NCBI GenBank assembly: GCA_030622635.1
Contig: JAUXFX010000014.1
Location: 1-32,895 of the forward strand
Source of the DNA: Bacteroidota bacterium
GTDB taxonomy: Bacteria; Bacteroidota; Bacteroidia; Bacteroidales; JADFUO01
Direction: 5' to 3'
Length of the DNA stretch: 32,895 bases
The notes under the pieces were generated by a model, which was not told the origin of the DNA, did not search any database, and worked only from the letters and a program-made list of their open reading frames with translations. Each line of letters begins with the position of its first letter. Positions within the stretch are counted from its first letter, which is position 1. The translations under genes were made by a program, and so were the position numbers. Shown piece by piece: positions 1 to 8,301 of the stretch.

Positions 1-1711
1 CAACATGTTCGGGAACTTTAGCCGGTTCATCTGTTTCGGCATTGTTTACAGGTTCAACATCATTCCATGGTAATTTACATAATCCCACCAAACCGAACCA
101 AGTTCTGAACATCGGGAAATAGTGCAGAGCTTCAGCTTTATCTTCAAAAGTTGGGATTTGATTATTGACCATGTCCATGAATATCAGCCATGCTTCGTCA
201 TGCTGAGGTCCTTTGTTGGTCATTGCAAAACCACCCTGCTGAGCCAATGATTCTTTTGAAACATATTCGGAATATTCCAGCCCTTTGTTTTCCATTGCAA
301 TATCCTGAAGAAATTTTGCGTCGCCCCAACCCTTTTCAGCAAATATTTCTTTCATTTTTCTTGTTCCTTTTCCTGCGATAACACCAAATCCTTCGCCTCT
401 TGCAAGCTGATGCATTAGTTCCATTGCAGAATCCGTATTTCCGAAATTAAGTTTTAATCCACCGGTTCTTTCTTCATTAAGGATACCGTTTTCATAACAT
501 TCCATTAAGAATGCCAAAAGTGTTCCCCATGAAATCGTACAAATACCGTAAGTATCGCAGTAAAAGTTAGCTTCAATAATATAATCGGGATTAAAGATTC
601 CGCAGTTTGAGCCCAATCCGCCGGCGTTTTCATATTCAGGTCCGTCAACTAATACTTTTTGTCCTTTATAAGGTCCTGTCCTTAATTCATAATTATCAAC
701 ACCTTTGGAACAAGCCATGTTACAGCCGATCCAGCAACCATCGGGAATTCCTTGAGTAAATCTCTCTTTCCATACATCCCCGTGAATTTTATCACCTTCA
801 GGAGAACTCCCAAACTTATAATTATGAGTTGGTAACAAATCATAATCATTCATAATGTTTACCAGATGAGCAGTTCCTTTTGTTCTCATTTCTGCCTGAG
901 AATCGTCAAGGTCCCTCATTTCCTTGTTGAAGATTTTACCTCTTTCCATGATGGCTTTAAGGTCAACTACATTATTGAGATTACCTTTAACTCCGGGAAT
1001 TTTAGCAACTATTGCCCTTATCTTTTTATCTCTGAAGACAGTTCCAATTCCGCCACGACCTGCTTGTTTCAAACGTACGAGCTTTCTTTTGGGGTCATAA
1101 AAACTGAAATTCAACATACCGATTAATGAATGTTCGGCTGCTGCACCTGTAGAAACAACACCAATATTTTTTTTGTCTTTTTCGTTTTCGGCAAACATTT
1201 CAGTAAGTTCTTCTGCAAGCAAATGGCTGTCAACGGGTTCTTCGGAAGCTTCAAAAATCTCAACTTTATGATTTACACCGTCAATATAAATAATAACATC
1301 ATTAACGGCTTTGCCTTGTAATTCAATGGCATCAAAGCCAGAAAATTTTAAAAACGGACCGAAAAAGCCACCGACATTGCTGTCCATCACCGAGTTAGTT
1401 TGCGGTGAAATTGAAACAACAAGCGACTTTCCTGCACCTGAATATTGAGTGATACCACCAATCGGGCCTGACGAGATTATAATTTCATTTTCAGGATCAT
1501 TCCACTTTGTATCCGGTTTTGTTGCTTCCCATAAAAGTTTTAATCCGTAACCTTTACCTCCGATAAATTTTTCTTTCATTAATGCAGGTACGGATTTTTC
1601 TATTATTTCATTATCAGAAACATTGATGTACAAAATCTTGTCTGTATAACCTTTGTCAAGTGGAGTCCATTCATATTTCCACTCTTTTAAATGCTTATGA
1701 TTGTTTTTCAT
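1..1711 (-). CDS. Aldehyde ferredoxin oxidoreductase family protein (C-terminus runs off the left edge)
   Basis: Manual minus-strand translation from ATG at 1711 is open to position 1: MKNNHKHLKEWKYEWTPLDKGYTDKILYINVSDNE...FIGGKGYGLKLLWEA...SSGPIGGITQYSGAGKSLVVSISPQTNSVMDSNVGGFFGPFLKFSGFDAIELQGKA...KQAGRGGIGTVFRDKKIRAIVAK...GCWIGCNMACSKG. Absent from the ORF track, probably because no stop lies inside the window. Confidence 0.9.
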   Translation of the reverse strand, partial: MKNNHKHLKEWKYEWTPLDKGYTDKILYINVSDNEIIEKSVPALMKEKFIGGKGYGLKLLWEATKPDTKWNDPENEIIISSGPIGGITQYSGAGKSLVVSISPQTNSVMDSNVGGFFGPFLKFSGFDAIELQGKAVNDVIIYIDGVNHKVEIFEASEEPVDSHLLAEELTEMFAENEKDKKNIGVVSTGAAAEHSLIGMLNFSFYDPKRKLVRLKQAGRGGIGTVFRDKKIRAIVAKIPGVKGNLNNVVDLKAIMERGKIFNKEMRDLDDSQAEMRTKGTAHLVNIMNDYDLLPTHNYKFGSSPEGDKIHGDVWKERFTQGIPDGCWIGCNMACSKGVDNYELRTGPYKGQKVLVDGPEYENAGGLGSNCGIFNPDYIIEANFYCDTYGICTISWGTLLAFLMECYENGILNEERTGGLKLNFGNTDSAMELMHQLARGEGFGVIAGKGTRKMKEIFAEKGWGDAKFLQDIAMENKGLEYSEYVSKESLAQQGGFAMTNKGPQHDEAWLIFMDMVNNQIPTFEDKAEALHYFPMFRTWFGLVGLCKLPWNDVEPVNNAETDEPAKVPEHV

Positions 1712-1904
1712 TTCTTAAATATTTAGATTATTATTGATTTATTACCGGCAAAAATATTAAATATTTTATACTTTCGTATAATGAAATTCAAACAAATGAA
1801 GATAATTTTAAATAACCGTAAAGAAATTATAACTGCTGAAAAAATCACTCTTTCGGATCTTATAAAAATTAAGAATTTCACGTTCAGATTTTTTATAAAA
1901 GGCA

Positions 1905-1934
1905 TTGTTATTATAAAATATTTTTATACTTTTG
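1905..1934 (+). promoter_or_regulatory. Bacteroidota-type promoter (TTG, 19 bp, TAnnTTTG) upstream of tRNA-Asn
   Basis: TTG at 1905-1907 and TACTTTTG at 1927-1934, 19-bp spacer, 20 bp before the tRNA. Confidence 0.6.
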
Positions 1935-1954
1935 CACCACTTTTTAAAAAAAAT

Positions 1955-2028
1955 TCCTCCTTAGCTCAGTTGGTTAGAGCATCTGACTGTTAATCAGAGG
2001 GTCGTTGGTTCGAGTCCAACAGGGGGAG
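1955..2028 (+). tRNA. tRNA-Asn (anticodon GTT)
   Basis: Acceptor TCCTCCT/AGGGGGA, anticodon stem TCTGA-CTGTTAA-TCAGA, T-arm GGTTCGAGTCC, discriminator G; CCA not encoded. Confidence 0.95.
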
Positions 2029-2037
2029 CAGAAACTG

Positions 2038-2068
2038 AAAGGGATGAAGTAAGCTTGTCCCTTTTTTT
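2038..2068 (+). terminator. Rho-independent terminator after tRNA-Asn
   Basis: AAAGGGA (2038-2044) pairs with TCCCTTT (2058-2064) and runs into a T tract. Confidence 0.7.
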
Positions 2069-2105
2069 ATTTTTATTAAAATTTTTCTAAATTTGCAACC
2101 GAAAA

Positions 2106-2179
2106 GGGGCATTAGCTCAGTTGGCTAGAGCGTTTGACTGGCAGTCAAGAGGTCATCGGTTCGATTCCGTTATGCTCCA
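2106..2179 (+). tRNA. tRNA-Ala (anticodon GGC), intact copy at an integration site
   Basis: Acceptor GGGGCAT/ATGCTCC, anticodon arm TTTGA-CTGGCAG-TCAAG, GGTTCGATTCC, discriminator A. Confidence 0.93.
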
Positions 2180-2232
2180 CTTTAATTAAAAGATCATTTT
2201 GTTTTTACGCTACTTTTAAATCATAAACACTT
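2134..2232. repeat. 99-bp perfect direct repeat, copy A (att-like: tRNA-Ala 3' part plus hsdR 3' end)
   Basis: Identical to 3561-3659 (offset 1427). Divergent similarity continues to about 2300. Confidence 0.95.
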
Positions 2233-2340
2233 CTTCCTCCACCAGGGTAATTTGTAAATATGTGTTGATAAACCACATTAGTTTTTTCATTTACTTCTTC
2301 TCAATGACTGGTTCCGGTAATTCTCTAAATTGGGTCATGT
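2205..2340 (-). pseudogene. HsdR C-terminal relic
   Basis: Minus-strand reading gives EEVNEKTNVVYQHIFTNYPGGGRSVYDLKVA*, matching the intact HsdR C-terminus (KEVDEKTNVIYQHIFTNYFGGGKSVYDLKVA*). A frame break lies just upstream (RELPEPVIEKK*). Confidence 0.85.
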
Positions 2341-2370
2341 TTGTAAATTTTAAGGTTAATATTTGGAATT

Positions 2371-2880
2371 TTATTCATTGTTCTTTTTGATTTTATATCC
2401 TATCGGTTCCCGGGGTGGGTTTATTGGATTTAATAAATATTTAAGTGCTTCATTAATATCTTTGAATTTCATGTTCATTTCCTTTTCAATAGCATTAATT
2501 TGTTGTTTTAGTTCCTTATAATCCATGTAATATTGCCTAAGTAAAACAAAAGCTCTCACAATTAAAATATTTACCTCAATAGCTTTTTTACTCCTTAAAA
2601 TACTTGCAAGCATTGCTACTCCCTGTTCTGTAAATGCCAAAGGTGTGCCGGGGTTATGTTTGATGTTTTCAGGCAACTTATCACAGTTTGTGATAAGTTC
2701 ATTCCATTCAGGTTTTGTAAGTTGAAACATAAAGTCATCAGGAAACCTGGTTAAATTTCTTTTGACTGCTTGTTTTAATGTCCTTGTTTCCACTTCATAC
2801 AATTCAGCCAGATGAAAGTCCATCATAACCCTTTTGTTTCTCAATTTAAATATTTTAGATTGGATTAATTGAATTTGCAT
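2371..2880 (-). CDS. ORF6N domain-containing protein
   Basis: 169 aa: IFKLRNKRVMMDFHLAELYEVETRTLKQAVKRNLTRFPDDFMFQLTKPEWNEL...LAFTEQGVAMLASILRSKKAIEVNILIVRAFV, an ORF6N/KilA-N-like pattern. Confidence 0.85.
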   Translation of the reverse strand: MQIQLIQSKIFKLRNKRVMMDFHLAELYEVETRTLKQAVKRNLTRFPDDFMFQLTKPEWNELITNCDKLPENIKHNPGTPLAFTEQGVAMLASILRSKKAIEVNILIVRAFVLLRQYYMDYKELKQQINAIEKEMNMKFKDINEALKYLLNPINPPREPIGYKIKKNNE

Positions 2881-2949
2881 TATTTTATTTTTTAAATGTT
2901 TATATCAGGTATTTTATTCATTGCCTCTTTTTTCTTTTAATACATAACT

Positions 2950-3336
2950 TTATTGAAAGTCAGTTAATTTCTTTGCAAATTCATTTAAAGACTTTAAGGC
3001 AGCTCTATAAAGAATTGCAGATTGAAATTTACTTTCTTTTTTCAGTTCTTTTATTTTGGTTTCAAAAAAATCTTGAATAGTGTTTTTTTTCTTTTTCTTG
3101 TTTTTATAAAGGTTTTCAAAATCCTCAAATGAAAATTCACTTAAGTTTTCATCTATAATTGTAATAGCTCTATTCTCAATACTATCTAATTTTCTTTTTG
3201 CTACTTTATACACTCCTCTGGGCTTAGGTGCAATAATTTTTTCATAATCACTTTTTGTATATGACTGCCCCTTTATGCTGTAATATTTTTGTTCTCTTTC
3301 AAATGTAATTCTTAACTTAACGGGGGAATGTATCAT
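2950..3336 (-). pseudogene. Truncated site-specific tyrosine recombinase (N-terminal/SAM-like part only)
   Basis: 128 aa with arm-binding/SAM-like pattern (ITFEREQKYYSIKGQSYTKSDYEKI...FSFEDFENLY...IQDFFETKIKELKKESKFQSAILYRAALKSLNEFAKK) ending where the catalytic domain should begin; adjacent to the tRNA att repeat. Confidence 0.65.
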
Positions 3337-3560
3337 CCTTTTTGGTATATCTTGTATCTAAAATAATGGAAGTAGTTACTTCCGGTTTTTTTCTTTCAGT
3401 ATCCATAATAAAAGATTTTTATTTATTTGCATACAAATACACATACAATTATTGAAAAACAAAACATAATTACAAGAAAATATTATTATCTATTAAACTT
3501 ATATTACTACATTTAAGTAAATAAAGCAAATTATCAGAAATCAAAAGAAAGGTAAATTTA

Positions 3561-3659
3561 TTGACTGGCAGTCAAGAGGTCATCGGTTCGATTCCGTTAT
3601 GCTCCACTTTAATTAAAAGATCATTTTGTTTTTACGCTACTTTTAAATCATAAACACTT
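3561..3659. repeat. 99-bp perfect direct repeat, copy B (tRNA-Ala 3' 46-nt fragment at 3561-3606 plus hsdR 3' end)
   Basis: Identical to 2134-2232. The tRNA fragment starts at the anticodon stem TTGACTGGCAGTCAA. Confidence 0.95.
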
Positions 3660-6600
3660 TTTCCTCCACCAAAATAATTTGTAAATATGTGCTGATAAAT
3701 TACATTCGTTTTTTCATCTACTTCTTTATCAGGATATGGCTCTTGTGGTAACTTTAAAAGTGAATCGTAAATTGTCGTTTTTACCTGTGCTTTTAACTGA
3801 GTGCTTTCTCTCCAACGTTCAACTTTTAATTTTTTAGTTTTTAAAGTTTCCAATGTCTGTTTAGATACCTTTTTAACTTCTTCAATTTCGTTGTCGGTTA
3901 GGCTTTCTTTTTTCAATAAATCAAAAATCGCAAGTGTTTCTTCATCAAGTCCTTCTCGCATTGCCCTTGTATCTTCTTCTGATAAGGTTTCGAGAAAGTC
4001 GGTTAAATCGTCAAATGCTTTTTTTGTTGCGTTTATATCTTTTCCGTTGTTATAATCATCAATAATCTCTTTGTATTTTTCGTAAAATTCCAGGCGCAAA
4101 GGATTTTCCTTTATCATTTGCTTTAATTTCTTTTCAATTGCTTTTTGCAAGTCAAAGACCATTGTGTTTTTCATTTTAATCTTTGCAAATGCTCTCTTTA
4201 ATTTATCAAAATCGAGACCTGACAGGTCAATAGATTGCTCTTCAGAATTAGGTACAAAATCAAAATATTCTTTATTATTCTTAATAAAAACACTCTCGTT
4301 TACCATACCTTGAAGCTGCATCATAATTTCAGTAATATCTGCCGTTTTTACTTTTTGGTTTAATGCGTCATAAATGGCTTCAATCGCATTGAATTGTTTA
4401 ATGAAAGGTTTTATTTCGTCTTCGGGATAAAGTGCTTTGTATTTTCTGAAAACATCTCTTGCCATTATCTCAAATTTGGTTCGGGTGGTTTCGTTTAATG
4501 TTACTTTATCGGTTGCTTCATTAATTTTTGCCAGTTTTTCCATTGGTTTGGCATTCATCAAATCCGGTAAATTAAAACCAAGTTCTTTTAAGTAACCTTT
4601 TGTGGCACGTATGGACTCTTTTAATTCATCTGCCAATGTTTCAAGCAATTCAACAGGTCTTTCGTCTCTTCCTTTGCCATTTGTTCCCGAAACGCCTGTA
4701 TTTCCTCTGTCGCCACCTTCACCGTAAACAGAATAGGCTTTTTCTAATTGTTTGTAAGCATTTCCATAATCTATAATCAAACCGTTTTCTTTTTCGTCAT
4801 CATAAACACGGTTTGCACGGGCTATGGTCTGCATTAATGTATGTCCTTTAATCGGTTTATCTAAATAAACTGTAGAAACACAAGGTGCATCAAAACCGGT
4901 AATCCACATTGCACATACAATTGCAAAACGGAACGGATTTTCTTCGTCTTTAAACTCTTTTTCTAAATCTCTTTCCACTATTTTTTTACGATGTGGTGCA
5001 ATTTCTAAATTCATTTTGCGGAATTTGTCCACTTCGTTTTGCTCGCTGCTGACTACAACACAAACTTCCGTTTCATCAACTTTACTGAGTTTTCGTTTAA
5101 GCTGTAATTCTTCTTGTTGGTCTTGTGCATTTTTTATTCTTTCTTTTAAATCAGTAACATAGTCCGGCCAGTATTTCATTATCAAATCATACATTCTTAC
5201 TGCCGTTGGTTTGTCAAGTGCAACAAATATTGCTTTTCCCTGATAACCTCTTTCATTAAAATGCCATACCAAATCTTTTGCAATAGCATCTAATCGTTTT
5301 TCGGAAGTGAGCACCGGATAATCCCGTTTAAATTCTCTTTCTAATTTTCTACGTTGGTCTTCGTCTAAGTCTTCATTTTCTATAAGTTCCGCCATTTTTT
5401 CATCCAATTGCGGATTTTCAATATCTAATTTTTCTCCTTTGTTCAGGTAACGCAAAGGAAGTGTAGCACCATCATCAATGGCTCGTTTAAAATCGTAAAC
5501 AGAAACATATTCACCAAAAATATTCTTTGTAAGCTCTAATTCTTCTTTGATTAATGGTGTGCCTGTAAAACCAAGATATGAAGCATTTGGAATACCGTGA
5601 AAACGCATATTACGAGCAAATGTTCCTGCTTGTGTTCGGTAGGCTTCGTCTGAAATTACAATTAGGTTTTCTCTGTCTGTAATTAGCGGATATTCGCTTT
5701 CCTTTTTCTTGTCTATTGAAAATTTATGAATTAAAGAAAAAATGTAACGGTGATTTTCTTTGAGCAACTCCCGCAAATGGTCTCGGTTTTCTGCTTTTAC
5801 ATTCTTTTCCGTTACCGATCCAACTCCTGTAAATGTATCGTAAAGTTGGCGTTCTAATTCTGTACGGTCGGTTACAAGTAAAAAAGTGTAGCTACCACCA
5901 AATTTTCTGTGAATTTTTTGAGCGATAAAAACCATTGAATAGGATTTTCCGCTTCCTTGTGTGTGCCAGAATACACCCAATTTTCCTTTAAGTTCTTCAA
6001 TGTTTGTTGCTTTATTCAGAACTTTATTTACACCAATAAACTGGTGGTTTTTAGCCAATATCTTTACACTATCGCCTGCAGAATTATCAAAAAGAATAAA
6101 ATTCTCGAACAAATCTATTAATCGAGTTTTATCGCAAGTACCTCTAAGCATAGTATCAAGTCTTACTATTCCTTTATCGTGTTCTTCAATTCGTTTCCAC
6201 TCTGCAAAAAATTTGTATGGACTTGTTACTGTTCCAACTCTTGCATCTGTTCCATTGCTTAAAATGATAAAAGCATTGGTATATAAAATGTGCGGGATAG
6301 TATCTTTATAATCGGTTAGGTTATCGGTGTATGCATTGCGTAAATTTGTATGATGGGCTTTGAGTTCGAAAAACACCAAAGGAATACCATTTACAAAACC
6401 TACAATATCGGGTCTGCGGTTGTATAATTCTCCTACTACTTCCAGTTGACGAACAGCCAGAAAATGATTTTCGGTAGGATTATCAAAATCAAAAACCCGT
6501 AATTTTTTCTTTATCAGTTCACCTTTATCATTAGTGAAACTGACATCAATTCCTTTGGTTAATAGAGTATATTTTTCTTTATTGATTTGAACTAATGTTT

Positions 6601-6880
6601 TATCCGCTGCTTTTTGGATTATTTGGTCAATAGCGTGTTGGTAGGCAACATTAGGTAGTCCTAAATTTAATTTTGTTAAGGCCTTTAACAGATATCGTTT
6701 GAGAATGACTTCTGATTTATTGTCACGTCCTAATAACCCATCTTCACCAAAAGTTTCTTTATACCAGGCAAATTTTACCTGCCAACCCAAATTTTCTAAT
6801 GCTTGTTGGGCTGCTGCTTCTACGAGATTATCTTCTGAATATTCGTTGCTCATATTAGTTTTATTCCACAGTTTATCCAT
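3632..6880 (-). CDS. hsdR: Type I restriction enzyme, R subunit
   Basis: 1082 aa: RPDIVGFVNGIPLVFFELK (nuclease), FWHTQGSGKSYSMVFIAQ (Walker A), VISDEAYRTQ (DEAD-like), GFTGTPL, FDAPCVSTVYLDKPIKGHTLMQTIARANRV. Confidence 0.97.
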   Translation of the reverse strand: MDKLWNKTNMSNEYSEDNLVEAAAQQALENLGWQVKFAWYKETFGEDGLLGRDNKSEVILKRYLLKALTKLNLGLPNVAYQHAIDQIIQKAADKTLVQINKEKYTLLTKGIDVSFTNDKGELIKKKLRVFDFDNPTENHFLAVRQLEVVGELYNRRPDIVGFVNGIPLVFFELKAHHTNLRNAYTDNLTDYKDTIPHILYTNAFIILSNGTDARVGTVTSPYKFFAEWKRIEEHDKGIVRLDTMLRGTCDKTRLIDLFENFILFDNSAGDSVKILAKNHQFIGVNKVLNKATNIEELKGKLGVFWHTQGSGKSYSMVFIAQKIHRKFGGSYTFLLVTDRTELERQLYDTFTGVGSVTEKNVKAENRDHLRELLKENHRYIFSLIHKFSIDKKKESEYPLITDRENLIVISDEAYRTQAGTFARNMRFHGIPNASYLGFTGTPLIKEELELTKNIFGEYVSVYDFKRAIDDGATLPLRYLNKGEKLDIENPQLDEKMAELIENEDLDEDQRRKLEREFKRDYPVLTSEKRLDAIAKDLVWHFNERGYQGKAIFVALDKPTAVRMYDLIMKYWPDYVTDLKERIKNAQDQQEELQLKRKLSKVDETEVCVVVSSEQNEVDKFRKMNLEIAPHRKKIVERDLEKEFKDEENPFRFAIVCAMWITGFDAPCVSTVYLDKPIKGHTLMQTIARANRVYDDEKENGLIIDYGNAYKQLEKAYSVYGEGGDRGNTGVSGTNGKGRDERPVELLETLADELKESIRATKGYLKELGFNLPDLMNAKPMEKLAKINEATDKVTLNETTRTKFEIMARDVFRKYKALYPEDEIKPFIKQFNAIEAIYDALNQKVKTADITEIMMQLQGMVNESVFIKNNKEYFDFVPNSEEQSIDLSGLDFDKLKRAFAKIKMKNTMVFDLQKAIEKKLKQMIKENPLRLEFYEKYKEIIDDYNNGKDINATKKAFDDLTDFLETLSEEDTRAMREGLDEETLAIFDLLKKESLTDNEIEEVKKVSKQTLETLKTKKLKVERWRESTQLKAQVKTTIYDSLLKLPQEPYPDKEVDEKTNVIYQHIFTNYFGGGKSVYDLKVA

Positions 6881-6927
6881 TTATTTTCCAAAAGTCTGTT
6901 TTGTCTGAACCTTTTCTTTCAATAATG

Positions 6928-8301
6928 TTATTCATTTTCAATTATTACCCAATGTCCTGTTTTATCTGAACCCACTCTCTTTATGATTTGTTTATCTTTT
7001 AACTTTTTTAAATTATTTTCTATTGATGTTGTACTAACTCCAATTAGTTTAGCCATTTCCGGTATTGTTACATCTGGATTATTCTGAATAGCATTAAAAA
7101 CATTCTGCTCATTTACACCCAACTTTACACCCAACTTTACACCCAACTTTACACCCAATTTGTTTCTTCGAAAAACAATCGTAAACATACCTTTGGTTTT
7201 AAATACAGGTTCCGGCAACCCGGCTTCACGAATATCTGTTTTTATCCGCCTGATTCCCGAGCCTACTTGTTCAACCATATCCATTCTTTGGAATAAACCA
7301 AAAACCAGGGGATTTCTGCTCGAACTTTTTGTTCCGAATTCTTCAGGTAAAATGGCACTTACTAAACCACCGGGATTGGTTATTTCTACCTGGTCATCAA
7401 ACAATTCAATCATCGTTCTGCCACCTTTGTCATAATAATCGCGATGAGACAGGGCATTGATAATGGATTCTTTAAGAGCGGTTTCAGGAATTTCCCATAC
7501 TTCTTTTCTGGGTCCGCTTCCTTCAATAATATATCGCACACTCAATTTAGTTTTCAGCCACCGCAAGGCATCGCGGTATTGTTGCATTAAGGGTCCTCCC
7601 CATACTTTATCGTCAATGATTTGGACTTTGTCGGTGCCTTCAAAAGCAACACAGCGGATTACGGCTTTTTCAAAATAGCTTTCAGGTTGTTTGCCGAAAA
7701 ACAATACACTACCGTTCTTAAAAACATTGACATCATCTAACAATTGCAAATTCCTGATGATTTGCCAATCTTCTGTAGCTGGAGAAAAGCCAGCAATTAT
7801 CCTAAATTCCTTAAAAAACTCTTTATCAAAATCACTCTCAAAAGAAAAGTTGTTGCAACTGCCCTCATCAAAATAGATACGACCCGATTGCTGAAAAAAA
7901 TCACGCATTTGCTCTACCGAAATTATTTTCTGTGAATTTGCCCCCTGTCTGACATAAATAGCTCCCGACAAAGTATATGGCTTTTGTAAGCCCGAAGGCA
8001 CTTCAATTACTCCAATTTGTTTTCCGCCCACTTCAACAAAATAAAAGGGACAATGCAAGTTTGGATTAATTTGATGAAGCGAATTTTGAATTGCCGACCG
8101 TTTTTTATTGTTGATTTCAATACCGCGAATCTCATTATTATCATCAACACCGAGAAGCACAACTCCTCCGGCAGCATTGGCAAAGGCACAAACTTCTTCG
8201 GTAAGCTCTTTTACCTTTGCAGGAACACGAACTTTGAACTCGGCATTGTAGCCTTCACCGGATTGCGCAATACTCTTTATGTCAGTTTCTGTTAGTTGCA
8301 T
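6928..8301 (-). CDS. ATP-binding AlbA_2/Schlafen-like protein (COG2865 type) embedded in the RM operon
   Basis: 457 aa: GEGYNAEFKVRVPAKVKELTEEVCAFANAAGGVVLLGVDDN, ALKESIINALSHRDYYDKGGRTMIELFDDQVEITNPGGL, C-terminal winged helix. Confidence 0.88.
   Translation of the reverse strand: MQLTETDIKSIAQSGEGYNAEFKVRVPAKVKELTEEVCAFANAAGGVVLLGVDDNNEIRGIEINNKKRSAIQNSLHQINPNLHCPFYFVEVGGKQIGVIEVPSGLQKPYTLSGAIYVRQGANSQKIISVEQMRDFFQQSGRIYFDEGSCNNFSFESDFDKEFFKEFRIIAGFSPATEDWQIIRNLQLLDDVNVFKNGSVLFFGKQPESYFEKAVIRCVAFEGTDKVQIIDDKVWGGPLMQQYRDALRWLKTKLSVRYIIEGSGPRKEVWEIPETALKESIINALSHRDYYDKGGRTMIELFDDQVEITNPGGLVSAILPEEFGTKSSSRNPLVFGLFQRMDMVEQVGSGIRRIKTDIREAGLPEPVFKTKGMFTIVFRRNKLGVKLGVKLGVKLGVNEQNVFNAIQNNPDVTIPEMAKLIGVSTTSIENNLKKLKDKQIIKRVGSDKTGHWVIIENE
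7112..7159. repeat. 12-bp tandem repeat, 4 copies, encoding KLGV repeats in the AlbA-type protein
   Basis: TTTACACCCAAC x3 followed by TTTACACCCAAT. Confidence 0.95.

Noticed and set aside
190-1321. Plus-strand ORFs of 63-86 aa
   Set aside because: They lie antisense inside the aldehyde ferredoxin oxidoreductase gene and have no family-like sequence.
1723-1993. Short ORFs on both strands (60 and 70 aa)
   Set aside because: Low-complexity AT-rich; the plus ORF runs into tRNA-Asn (SLAQLVRASDC is translated tRNA).
2371-2880. ORF6N gene as a phage antirepressor within a prophage
   Set aside because: No other phage genes nearby; better explained as cargo of the tRNA-Ala island remnant.
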